From positions 186,001 to 250,000 of the forward strand of contig CAKZRP010000007.1 in the NCBI GenBank assembly GCA_937146765.1: 64,000 bases of DNA, given 5' to 3'. The notes beneath the pieces are model-generated. The model saw only the letters and a list, made by a program, of their open reading frames with translations. It was not told the DNA's origin and searched no databases. Below, one piece after another: positions 1-7,371 of the stretch (positions are counted from its first letter, which is position 1; every line of letters starts with the position of its first letter). Origin of the DNA: an uncultured Paracoccaceae bacterium (GTDB lineage Bacteria; Pseudomonadota; Alphaproteobacteria; Rhodobacterales; Rhodobacteraceae). A program made the position numbers and the translations under genes.

Positions 1-50
1 TTCAGCGCCGGATGCCGGCTGGCGGCGCTGTGGCGAAAGGCCGAGCTCAT
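1..50 (-). CDS. Start of an unidentified downstream gene of the ABC operon (partial)
   Basis: Only the first 16 or so codons are inside the window (MSSAFRHSAASRHPAL). The ATG at 50 overlaps the stop of the upstream permease gene in an ATGA arrangement, which indicates translational coupling and membership of the same operon. The fragment is too short to identify. By analogy with polyol ABC operons it could be a dehydrogenase or kinase, but nothing visible supports a specific call. Confidence 0.5.
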   Translation of the reverse strand, partial: MSSAFRHSAASRHPAL

Positions 51-1201
51 CCCTTGACCGCCCCTGCGGTGAGGCCGGAGACGATCTGGCGCTGGAAGAC
101 CATCACGAGGATGAACAGGGGCGCGGTGATCGAGACGGCGGCGGCAACGGCGACCACCTGATCGGTCGTCGTGGTCTCGCGGTTGAACATGCCCGCGATG
201 GCCGGCACCATGGTCTGGTTCTGCGCATCCAAGAGCAGCGAGGTCACCAGAAAGTCGTTGTAAGCCAAGAGGAAAGAGAACAGCCCGGTGGTGATGACCC
301 CCGGCCACATCACCGGCATGATGACCCGGCGAAAGGCCTGGAAGTGGTTGCAGCCATCGACCCGCGCCGCCTCGTCCAGCTCGGCGGGGATGTTCTGGAA
401 AAACGACCGCAGCATCCAGATGGTGAAGGGCTGGTTGATCGCCACCAGCACGGCAATCACCGCCATCGGCTTGCCATAGAGGGTCGGGGCATTCTCCCCG
501 AGGATCGGAGCCAGCCATTCGGAGGAATTGATAAAGACCGGCAGATAGCCCGCCACCAGCACCGAATGGGGCAGGGCGCGGAACACCAGCGCGACGATCA
601 GGATCCAGAAGGCCAGCGTCGATCCCGACCGGGCCAGTCCGTAGCCCGCCAATGTGCCGACGGTGAGGGAGACCGAGACCACCCCCGCCGTCACGATCAG
701 CGAGTTCTGGAAGTTGTTGGAAAAGCCCCGGTCGATCCAGACGGTCTTGTAATGCTCGGTCGTGAGGCCGATCACATCCACCCCGAGGGCACCCAGCACC
801 GGGTTCAGCGCCGCTGCCAGTGCCGGCATGATCCCGAAGAGGGTGACCAGGGCCACAAGGGCAAAGGCGGCAATCCCGATCAGCCAGCCGAGCCAGACCG
901 CGCCTGCCGGGGCATAGCTGCGCACCATCGAGGGCAGGCGTTTCGCGGCAACCTGCCAGAGCGCCCAGAGGGTGACGAGCAGCAGCAGGATGTCAAAGAC
1001 CGAGATGCCATGCCCCTTGGCGCGGGTGGCGGGGCCGAAGATCACGTTGAGCGCATTGGCGTCAAAGGCATCCACCGGTGTCTTGAAGCTCATCACCGTG
1101 ATCCAGAAGATCGGGAAGGCGGCGATGAGACACCACAGGATCAGGAGACCGTTCGAGGTCAGACGCAGGCTGAGGGGCTGGCGCATGGCACGGGACGTCA
1201 T
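47..1201 (-). CDS. Carbohydrate ABC transporter permease (MalG/SmoG type), enlarged
   Basis: This is an inner-membrane permease of a binding-protein-dependent sugar or polyol importer, 384 residues long. The C-terminal half carries the usual EAA loop (ELDEAARVDGCNHFQAFRRV) that docks on the ATPase. Most MalG-type permeases are about 270-300 residues. The extra length lies in residues 45-150, between the first membrane segment (LILWCLIAAFPIFWITVMSF) and the conserved core, and contains two or three additional hydrophobic segments (FDILLLLVTLWALWQVA, WLIGIAAFALVALVTLFGI). The start overlaps a GGAGG sequence inside the end of the upstream permease gene, one base after its stop. It follows the ATPase, binding-protein and first permease genes, so the four make one importer. 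The substrate is not readable from sequence; a polyol or sugar is inferred from the family. Confidence 0.87.
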   Translation of the reverse strand: MTSRAMRQPLSLRLTSNGLLILWCLIAAFPIFWITVMSFKTPVDAFDANALNVIFGPATRAKGHGISVFDILLLLVTLWALWQVAAKRLPSMVRSYAPAGAVWLGWLIGIAAFALVALVTLFGIMPALAAALNPVLGALGVDVIGLTTEHYKTVWIDRGFSNNFQNSLIVTAGVVSVSLTVGTLAGYGLARSGSTLAFWILIVALVFRALPHSVLVAGYLPVFINSSEWLAPILGENAPTLYGKPMAVIAVLVAINQPFTIWMLRSFFQNIPAELDEAARVDGCNHFQAFRRVIMPVMWPGVITTGLFSFLLAYNDFLVTSLLLDAQNQTMVPAIAGMFNRETTTTDQVVAVAAAVSITAPLFILVMVFQRQIVSGLTAGAVKG

Positions 1202-1202
1202 G

Positions 1203-2225
1203 TCAGTGGCCTCCTTTGTGGTCGCGCCAGGTGCGGCGCAGGGGAGCGATGAGCAGGAGCGTGATGCCGATCATGGTCAGCATGGCGCTGGCGGAGGCGC
1301 GGCTGACCGAACGGTTGCCCGCCTGATCCGGCACCAAGAAATCGTAGGTGAGCCATTGCAGCGAGATCACGTGACCCTGGGAGGAGAAGCCGACCACCTC
1401 TTCGAACACCCGGTAGGCGTCCATCAGGTGGATCATCGACACGAAGATGATGAGCGGCATCAGATGCGGGATCACGATGAAGCGCAGCCGCTGCCAGCGC
1501 GAGGCCCCGTCGATCACAGCACTTTCCAGACTGTCGGAATTCACGGTCTGAAGGCCGGCATAGAAGACGATCGCGGCAAAGGGGGCGACATGCCACACGC
1601 GGTAGAGCATCATCAGAAGCTCGATGGTCCAGGCCTGGGCAAACATGGCGATATCGCGGCCCGAGTACCATTCCATCGCCGCGGTCAAGATGCCGTCGCC
1701 GCGAAACAGCCAGTTGATCGAGAGCGCGCCGATGACCGGCGTGATGATGAAGGGCAGGAGCGAGATGAAGATCACCGGCCCGCGCACCGCTTTGGCGGCA
1801 TTGTTGATCATCAGCGCGATGCCGAGGCCAAGCCCGATATTGAGGGGCAGGGTGATCAGGGTGAAGGTGAGGGTAAAGCGCAGCGCCTTCCAGAAGTCGA
1901 TAGCCTGAAAAGCCGACCAGCTACCCGCCTTCAGCGCCGCCCAGGCGCGGTCCAGTTCCAGCACGTTGCGATAGCTTTGCAGGCCGACGAATTCGGTGCG
2001 GGTCATCACATGGCTGTCCTCATCCAAGAGGGGCACGGATTTCTGCTCGGTGGTGCAGGTCTGGGTCAGAAAGCCCGGCGTGCAGGTTTCCACCTCGACC
2101 ACCTCGTAGACGGTCTGGGTGACATAGAAGCTCTGCACAAAGACGCTGACCAGCGGGAAGGCGATGAACAGAAGCATCATAAAGACAGAGGGGCCGACAA
2201 AGGCGGCAAAGGTGCGGAAATTCAT
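1203..2225 (-). CDS. Carbohydrate ABC transporter permease (MalF/UgpA type)
   Basis: This is the first of two inner-membrane permeases of the importer, about 340 residues from the ATG at 2225. That start (MNFRTFAAFVGPSVF) is preferred to an upstream in-frame ATG at 2291 because AAAGGCAGAG lies just upstream of it and the earlier start would sit inside a hairpin. It has an N-terminal membrane segment (PSVFMMLLFIAFPLVSVFVQ), then a periplasmic loop with a CTPGFLTQTC cysteine pair, and an EAA-type loop near residue 235 (DSLESAVIDGASRWQRLRFI). The cysteine pair (residues about 52-60) could form a periplasmic disulfide. The spacing to the next permease is one base. Confidence 0.87.
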   Translation of the reverse strand: MNFRTFAAFVGPSVFMMLLFIAFPLVSVFVQSFYVTQTVYEVVEVETCTPGFLTQTCTTEQKSVPLLDEDSHVMTRTEFVGLQSYRNVLELDRAWAALKAGSWSAFQAIDFWKALRFTLTFTLITLPLNIGLGLGIALMINNAAKAVRGPVIFISLLPFIITPVIGALSINWLFRGDGILTAAMEWYSGRDIAMFAQAWTIELLMMLYRVWHVAPFAAIVFYAGLQTVNSDSLESAVIDGASRWQRLRFIVIPHLMPLIIFVSMIHLMDAYRVFEEVVGFSSQGHVISLQWLTYDFLVPDQAGNRSVSRASASAMLTMIGITLLLIAPLRRTWRDHKGGH

Positions 2226-2278
2226 GTCTCTGCCTTTCTCATGGGTCTGTTGCTCAAGGATCTGTTGAGGGGAAAAGC

Positions 2279-2298
2279 GGGGAGGGCGCACCCTCCCC
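2279..2298 (-). other. Intercistronic hairpin between binding-protein and permease genes
   Basis: Perfect 8-bp inverted repeat GGGGAGGG / CCCTCCCC around a 4-base CGCA loop. It lies in the 95-bp gap between the binding-protein stop and the permease start. There is no T-run, so it is probably a partial terminator or 3' mRNA-stabilising stem that raises binding-protein expression over the permeases. Equivalent stems occur in the two TRAP operons of this window. Confidence 0.65.
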
Positions 2299-2320
2299 TA
2301 GTCCGACGTGGAGAGAGGGA

Positions 2321-3529
2321 TCAGTTCAACAGGCCGGCTTCCTTGGCGGCTGTCACGTAATCGGCCTCGATATCCGCCAGGGTGGTGGCCGCATCCTTGG
2401 CGCCGGTCATATAGGCCGAAAGCCCATTGCCGAGGGCGGAGTGCAGGATGCCAAGGGCGGTAGAGGCGGGATAGGCGCGGGCGCCATTGGCGGCAGAGGC
2501 GGCGGCCCCGGCGGCGAGCGGTCCGGCCTCGTAGCCCGGGATCAGCCAGACAGCGGCGTCATTGTTGGCCTTGACCATCTCGGTATCGATGCCTTCCATC
2601 ACTACCTGAAAGGCGGCTTCGGCCTCGGCATCGGTCATGTTGGTTGCAAACACGACGCCATCCCACCAGATCGAGGTCGCGGGTGCGACGGAGCCCATCG
2701 GGGCGGCGGCCATCGTGACCTTGCCGACCACCTGGCTCTCGGCTTCGTCTTCCATCGCGGCGGCGCGGCTGGCCCAGAGGTTCGCCATGGCGATCTTGCC
2801 CTGCTGGAACTGCTGCTGCACATAGGTGGAGTCGGAGACCAGATACTCGGGGTCCATATAGGCGGTCATCGCCTTCAGGGTCTCGAGCGCCTTGATGCCT
2901 TCGGGCGTGTTGATGGTGGGATTGTTGTCGGCGTCAACGAAGTTGCCGCCCTCGCCGAGGTACATGTTCACGAATTCCTGGGCGAGGTTCCAGCCGGTCT
3001 TGAAGGTGCCGCCCAGGGGGTAGTCGACCACGCCTGCGGCCTTGATCTTCTCGGCGGCGGCGAGGACATCGGCATAGGTCTTCGGTTCCTCGATGCCGAG
3101 ATCGGCGAGGATATCGGCGCGGTACATCAGGTGTTGTGCGTTCACCATCATGGCAATCGCCATGGTCTTGCCGTCGATCTTGATGAGCTGGTTCGGGGTC
3201 AGATTTGCCCCGTATTTGGCCACCAGATCATCCAGGGGGCGGATGGTGCCGGCGTTCAGGAGCGGGATCAGAGTCTCGTTCGCGACGCCGCCGATCTGGT
3301 AGAGGGCCGGGTTGGCGGCAAAGGCCTCGGGCTGCTTTTCCTTGAACTCCTGATCGAGGGAGGCAGAGAAATTGCCGCATTCCGCCATGGCGTCGGTGGC
3401 GGCTTTCCAGGCCTCGAACCCTGCGGTGAGGGATTTGAGCGGCACGGTGTTTTCAAAGGCGCAGGAGGCGGAGGCCGCCGCACCAACCAGGGACAGAGCC
3501 CCGGCCATCAGGATGGTCTTGAGTTTCAT
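2321..3529 (-). CDS. Extracellular solute-binding protein, family 1 (sugar/polyol)
   Basis: This is the periplasmic substrate-binding component of the importer, 402 residues. The N-terminus MKLKTILMAGALSLVGAAAS is a clear Sec signal peptide ending in an Ala-rich cleavage region near residue 21. The mature chain shows the family-1 binding-protein pattern: an N-terminal lobe with LIPLLNAGTIRPLDDLVAKY, a hinge region with GKTMAIAMMVNAQHLMYR (the typical 'model picks a ligand-contact strand' region), and a C-terminal lobe with GKIAMANLWASRAAAM. The start at 3529 is preceded by CAGGGAG. It sits between the ATPase gene upstream and the permeases downstream. Polyol, sugar or glycerol-type ligands are typical for the family; the real ligand is unknown. 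Confidence 0.88.
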   Translation of the reverse strand: MKLKTILMAGALSLVGAAASASCAFENTVPLKSLTAGFEAWKAATDAMAECGNFSASLDQEFKEKQPEAFAANPALYQIGGVANETLIPLLNAGTIRPLDDLVAKYGANLTPNQLIKIDGKTMAIAMMVNAQHLMYRADILADLGIEEPKTYADVLAAAEKIKAAGVVDYPLGGTFKTGWNLAQEFVNMYLGEGGNFVDADNNPTINTPEGIKALETLKAMTAYMDPEYLVSDSTYVQQQFQQGKIAMANLWASRAAAMEDEAESQVVGKVTMAAAPMGSVAPATSIWWDGVVFATNMTDAEAEAAFQVVMEGIDTEMVKANNDAAVWLIPGYEAGPLAAGAAASAANGARAYPASTALGILHSALGNGLSAYMTGAKDAATTLADIEADYVTAAKEAGLLN

Positions 3530-3630
3530 ATGGTTAGCTCCCTGTGGGGTTGAAGCTTGGGGGGAAGACTGCCGGGTTGTCCCGGTCTGTTCTGGCGCGC
3601 CCTCCTGTTGGCGGGGGCGCGAGGTAGAGG

Positions 3631-4677
3631 TCAGGCGCGCTCGCCTGTCTCCGCGTCAAAGAGGTGGCAAATGTCGGCGGGCACGGAGAAGCTGACAGAC
3701 TCGCCAATCTGGGCGCGGAAGCTCTTGTCGGCCTTGACGGAAACCAGAGCGCCGCCCACGCGGATGGAAATCATCGTGGCATCGCCCAAGAGTTCGAGCG
3801 TGTAGATCGGCGCGGTGATCTGGCCTGCGCCTGTAGGGGCGAGGGCCGCATCCTCCGCCCGAAACCCGAGGGTCAGCGGGCCATCCTTGGCGCTGAGGCC
3901 GGCAATCTCCACGTGATCGGCGCGGAAGGTGCCGCCTGTGACGGTGCCCTCGATCAGGTTCATCGCGGGCGAGCCGATGAAGGACGCGACAAAGGTATTG
4001 GCGGGGTGGTCGTAAATCTCGGTGGGCGAGCCGACCTGTTGCACCACGCCTTTTTTCATCACCACCACCCGATCAGCGAGGGTCATCGCCTCGATCTGGT
4101 CATGGGTGACATAGATGGTGGTCACGGCCAGTTCGTGGCTCAGGTTCTTGATCTGGGCCCGGGTGGAGACGCGCAGTTTGGCGTCGAGGTTCGACAGCGG
4201 CTCGTCCATCAGGAACACATTGGGTTCGCGGACGATGGCGCGGGCCAGGGCGACTCGCTGGCGCTGGCCGCCGGAGAGTTCGGCCGGTTTGCGGTGCAGA
4301 AACTCGTCGAGTTCGACCATGGCGGAGGCGCGGCGCACCTTCTCGTCATGGGTGGCGGGGTCGATGCCGCGCACTTTCAAGGGAAAGCGGATGTTCTCGT
4401 AGACGTTGAGGTTCGGGTAAAGCGCGTAGGACTGGAACACCATCGCCACATCGCGGTCCTTGGGTTCGAGATCGTTGACCACCTTGCCGTCGATCAGGAT
4501 CTCGCCGTCGGTCACATCCTCCAGCCCCGCGATCATCCGCATGGTGGTGGTCTTGCCGCAGCCAGAGGGGCCGAGGAGGACGAGGAATTCGCGATCCGCA
4601 ATCGTCAGGTCAAAGTTCTTCACCCCGACAAAATTGCCCCATCGCTTGCCGACATTGCGCAGTTGGATTTCAGCCAT
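3631..4677 (-). CDS. ABC transporter ATP-binding protein (MalK/UgpC/SmoK type)
   Basis: This cytoplasmic ATPase energises the importer; it is 348 residues from the ATG at 4677 (MAEIQLRNVGKRWG). That start has GGGGAG upstream, and an alternative upstream ATG at 4770 would run through the operator region and adds no conserved sequence. Visible motifs are Walker A GPSGCGKTT, Q-loop AMVFQSYALYPNL, signature LSGGQRQRVALARA, Walker B VFLMDEPLSNLD and the switch histidine in TIYVTHDQIEAM. A C-terminal MOBE/TOBE-like domain follows (residues about 235-348), as in MalK. It is the first gene of the operon, which is less common than the binding-protein-first order. Two LacI-type operators lie directly upstream. 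Confidence 0.92.
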   Translation of the reverse strand: MAEIQLRNVGKRWGNFVGVKNFDLTIADREFLVLLGPSGCGKTTTMRMIAGLEDVTDGEILIDGKVVNDLEPKDRDVAMVFQSYALYPNLNVYENIRFPLKVRGIDPATHDEKVRRASAMVELDEFLHRKPAELSGGQRQRVALARAIVREPNVFLMDEPLSNLDAKLRVSTRAQIKNLSHELAVTTIYVTHDQIEAMTLADRVVVMKKGVVQQVGSPTEIYDHPANTFVASFIGSPAMNLIEGTVTGGTFRADHVEIAGLSAKDGPLTLGFRAEDAALAPTGAGQITAPIYTLELLGDATMISIRVGGALVSVKADKSFRAQIGESVSFSVPADICHLFDAETGERA

Positions 4678-4719
4678 TGGTACTCCCCGCGAGTGTTGTG
4701 CCGCGCTCTGTTCTTGACG

Positions 4720-4737
4720 TTTGCAAGCGCTTGCAAA
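4720..4737. promoter_or_regulatory. LacI-family operator, perfect palindrome
   Basis: TTTGCAAGCGCTTGCAAA is an 18-bp perfect palindrome with the central CG typical of LacI/GalR-family operators. It lies 42 bp upstream of the ABC ATPase start and overlaps a possible TTGACG hexamer at 4714-4719. With the site at 4777 it flanks the divergent promoter region. The likely binder is the LacI-family protein encoded at 10405-11415, by inference from proximity. Confidence 0.8.
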
Positions 4738-4776
4738 ATCAGGGTAGCGACAAGATCTGGCTTCTGGCAAGATATT

Positions 4777-4793
4777 TTTGCAAGCGCTTTCAA
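4777..4793. promoter_or_regulatory. Second LacI-family operator, one mismatch
   Basis: TTTGCAAGCGCTTTCAA repeats the core of the site at 4720-4737 with one mismatch in the right arm. The site centres are about 57 bp apart. Its position between the divergent ABC operon and the SnoaL-like gene suggests both transcripts share one repressor, possibly through looping. Confidence 0.72.
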
Positions 4794-4844
4794 CAGCGCG
4801 CAGAGTGACCGGAGAGACGACCCCGAACTTTGGGCGTCAAAGAT

Positions 4845-5861
4845 ATGAAAGTGTTCGAGAAAATGACGGAACTTCAACCCTGCAAGGATCTTGTGCGCGC
4901 CTTCTACGCGGCGCTGGATGGGGCGGAGGGAGCGGCGATTCCTGCGGTCATGGCGCAGTTCTGCGCGCCGAATCTGCGCTGGCGGGGCTATCATCCCTTC
5001 AACGAAATCACCGGCCCGGAGGCGGTGGCGGAACGATTCTGGCAGCCGCTGCGCCAGAGCCTGACACGGATGCAGCGCAGGCTGGATGTGTTCATGGCGG
5101 GCGAGAACCTCTATCCGGATCCGGGCGGCACCTGGGTCTGTTCGATGGGGCATCTGATGGGGCTGTTCGACGCGCCGTGGCTGGGCATTCGACCCACCCG
5201 CAAGATGGCATTCTTACGCTACTGTGCCTTTCATCGGGTCGAGGGGGACAAGATCACCGAGACGGCAATGTATTTCGATATTCCTCATCTGATGATGCAG
5301 GCGGGGATGAATCCCTTTCCGCCGCAAACGGCCGCGCATCTGGTGCAACCCGGGCCGCAGACCCATGACGGGCTGATGTTCACCGCCCAGCACCCAGAGG
5401 AGGGGGCGAAGACTCTCGACCTCATCCAGCGAATGGTGACGGATATCGGCACCTGGCAGGGGGCGATCCCGCTGGAAGAAGAGCTCGCCCGTACCTGGCA
5501 TGACGATATGATCTGGTGGGGTCCGGCGGGGATCGGCGCGACCTATACCATTGAACGCTATGCCAAACAGCACTCCGGCCCGTTCCGCGCGGGCTTTACC
5601 GACCGCTCCACCACCAAACATGTCTGCCGCATTGGCGAGGGCAAGTTTGGCGGCTTCTTCGGCTGGCCCAATTTCACCGCCCGCCCGCGCGGTGGCTTTA
5701 TGGGGATGCCGGAGACCAGCAAGGCCTCGGAGTTCCGGGTGATCGACATTTACCGCCGCGAGGGCGACAAGCTGGCGGAGAACTGGATCTTCATCGACCT
5801 TTTGCATTTCTGGAAAGGGCAGGGGTTGGATGTGTTGGAGCGCACCACCTCCGTCGGCTAA
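4845..5861 (+). CDS. Double-domain SnoaL/NTF2-like protein (338 aa)
   Basis: The product belongs to the SnoaL-like ester-cyclase/NTF2-fold group and appears to contain two NTF2-like modules. The first covers residues about 5-150 (DLVRAFYAALDGAEG, HPFNEITGPEAVAERFW) and the second about 185-335 (WHDDMIWWGPAGIGATYTIE, VCRIGEGKFGGFFGWPNF). SnoaL-like cyclases and hydrolases use an acid/His pair in a conical barrel; an exact function cannot be assigned. Single SnoaL domains are about 130-150 residues, so this is a tandem. The start is uncertain: TTG 4830, ATG 4845 and ATG 4863 are in frame, and GGAGAG at 4810 best fits TTG 4830. It is divergent from the ABC operon, shares operators with it, and ends at a strong terminator. 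A paralogue of the same general type is encoded at 9048-10229. Confidence 0.8.
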   Translation: MKVFEKMTELQPCKDLVRAFYAALDGAEGAAIPAVMAQFCAPNLRWRGYHPFNEITGPEAVAERFWQPLRQSLTRMQRRLDVFMAGENLYPDPGGTWVCSMGHLMGLFDAPWLGIRPTRKMAFLRYCAFHRVEGDKITETAMYFDIPHLMMQAGMNPFPPQTAAHLVQPGPQTHDGLMFTAQHPEEGAKTLDLIQRMVTDIGTWQGAIPLEEELARTWHDDMIWWGPAGIGATYTIERYAKQHSGPFRAGFTDRSTTKHVCRIGEGKFGGFFGWPNFTARPRGGFMGMPETSKASEFRVIDIYRREGDKLAENWIFIDLLHFWKGQGLDVLERTTSVG

Positions 5862-5865
5862 GATC

Positions 5866-5890
5866 AAAGGGCGCTGCGGCGCCCTTTTTT
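5866..5890 (+). terminator. Rho-independent terminator
   Basis: AAAGGGCG pairs with CGCCCTTT around a short CTGCGG loop, and the 3' side runs into TTTTTT. It starts four bases after the stop of the SnoaL-like gene. It separates this gene from the dehydrogenase gene that follows on the same strand. Confidence 0.9.
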
Positions 5891-5968
5891 GCAGCGCAAT
5901 GCGAGGTGCCTCCTCTCGTGTGAATACCTATGCAAAAACTTCTTGCGGTGACTCGGGCGCGGGCGTAT

Positions 5969-5982
5969 TGCATATGTATGCA
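5969..5982. promoter_or_regulatory. Inverted repeat upstream of the HisD-like gene
   Basis: TGCATA-TG-TATGCA has perfect 6-bp arms and sits 84 bp upstream of the dehydrogenase start. A related TATGCAAAAA element occurs at about 5928-5937, and again at about 8945-8954 upstream of the second SnoaL-like gene. This suggests both promoters share a regulator. Which protein binds is unknown. Confidence 0.45.
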
Positions 5983-6066
5983 CGATGCAGTTGCTTTGCT
6001 GCGTGTCAGCCAGCCGACGAGACCCCCCTGCGCCTGCGGGCGCGGACCTGACAGAGAGTTTTGACC

Positions 6067-7350
6067 ATGACCCGACTCCCGATCCCCGAGACGATCGAAT
6101 TCATCAAGGCGCCCGGCCGCGATGCCATTGCCGACAATGCCCCGGTCGAACAGCTGGTGGCCGAGGTCCTCGCGCGTGTGAAGGCCGAGGGCGATGCGGC
6201 GGTGCGCGACTATTCCGCTCGCTTTGACAAGGCCGAACTCACGCGGTTTGAGGTGACGGCAGAGGAGCGCGAAGCAGCCTTGGCGCGGCTTGATCCGCAG
6301 ACCCGCGCGGATACCGAATTCGCCATCGAGAACGTGCGCCGCTTTGCCGAGGCGCAGCTTGGCACCCTGTCGGAGCTGGAGATCGAAATCCGCCCCGGCG
6401 TGCATCTCGGCCACCGCAATATCCCGCTGGAGCGGGTCGGCTGCTACGTGCCCGGCGGGCGCTATCCGCTCTTGTCGGCGCCGATCATGTCCATCGTTCC
6501 GGCCAAGGTCGCCGGCGTCTCCGAGGTGATCGCCTGCCTGCCGCCCAATGCGCATGAGGCGATGATCGCGGGCTGTCACCTCTCTGGCGCGGATCGCATC
6601 TTTCGCATCGGCGGCGCGCAGGCGATTGCCGCCATGGCGCTGGGGACCGAGAGCGTACCGCCGGTCGACAAGATCGTCGGCCCCGGCAATGCCTTTGTGA
6701 ACGAGGCCAAGCGGCAGATCTTTGGCCCCGTTGGTATCGACCAGCTGGCCGGCCCTTCGGAGATCTTCATCCTTGCCGATCACACCGGCGATGCGGAAAT
6801 GCTGGCGACCGATCTTCTGGCGCAGGCCGAGCATGACACCCGCACCCGTGTCGGCCTGATCACCACCAGCGCGACGCTGGCGGCTGAGACGCTGGCGGAA
6901 GTGGACCGTCAGCTGGAAACCCTTTCGACCGCCGAGACCGCCGGTCAGGCCTGGCGCGACTATGGCGAGATTGTCCTTTGCCCGGACGAGGCCACGATGA
7001 TCGCCTATTCCGATATTGTGGCGGCAGAGCATCTGCAGGTGCATACCGAGGACGCCAAGGGCTTTGCCAAGAAGCTGCGCCACTATGGTTCGCTCTTCAT
7101 CGGCACCAATGCCAGCGTGGTCTATTCCGACAAATGCTGCGGCACCAACCACACGCTGCCGACCATGGGCGCGGGGCGCTATACCGGCGGGTTGTGGGTC
7201 GGCACCTATATCAAGACGGTGACCCATCAGTGGATGGACGAAGAGGGCGTGTTTCAGGTGGCCCCGCCCGCCTGCCGTCAGTCGGCCTCTGAGGGGCTTG
7301 ACGGCCACCGTCGCGCGGCGCAGATGCGACTGGACCGCCTGCAGGCGTGA
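6067..7350 (+). CDS. Histidinol dehydrogenase family protein, HpsN-like
   Basis: This is an NAD-dependent dehydrogenase of the HisD family, 427 residues. HisD oxidises histidinol to histidine in two steps; HpsN-type relatives oxidise 2,3-dihydroxypropane-1-sulfonate to sulfolactate, so members often act on primary alcohols to give carboxylates. Zinc and catalytic residues are recognisable: Gln and His in QAEHDTRTR, the Glu-His pair in AAEHLQVHTED, Asp in SDKCCGTNHTLPT, and the C-terminal His in GLDGHRRAAQMRL. The stretch TMGAGRYTGGLWVGTYIK is more like catabolic HpsN-type enzymes than biosynthetic HisD. The ATG at 6067 is favoured over an in-frame TTG at 6061. It is surrounded by transport and catabolic genes and no his genes, so a catabolic role is inferred. 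The substrate is unknown. Confidence 0.86.
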   Translation: MTRLPIPETIEFIKAPGRDAIADNAPVEQLVAEVLARVKAEGDAAVRDYSARFDKAELTRFEVTAEEREAALARLDPQTRADTEFAIENVRRFAEAQLGTLSELEIEIRPGVHLGHRNIPLERVGCYVPGGRYPLLSAPIMSIVPAKVAGVSEVIACLPPNAHEAMIAGCHLSGADRIFRIGGAQAIAAMALGTESVPPVDKIVGPGNAFVNEAKRQIFGPVGIDQLAGPSEIFILADHTGDAEMLATDLLAQAEHDTRTRVGLITTSATLAAETLAEVDRQLETLSTAETAGQAWRDYGEIVLCPDEATMIAYSDIVAAEHLQVHTEDAKGFAKKLRHYGSLFIGTNASVVYSDKCCGTNHTLPTMGAGRYTGGLWVGTYIKTVTHQWMDEEGVFQVAPPACRQSASEGLDGHRRAAQMRLDRLQA

Positions 7351-7371
7351 CCCAAGGCAACCCCCGGCGCA

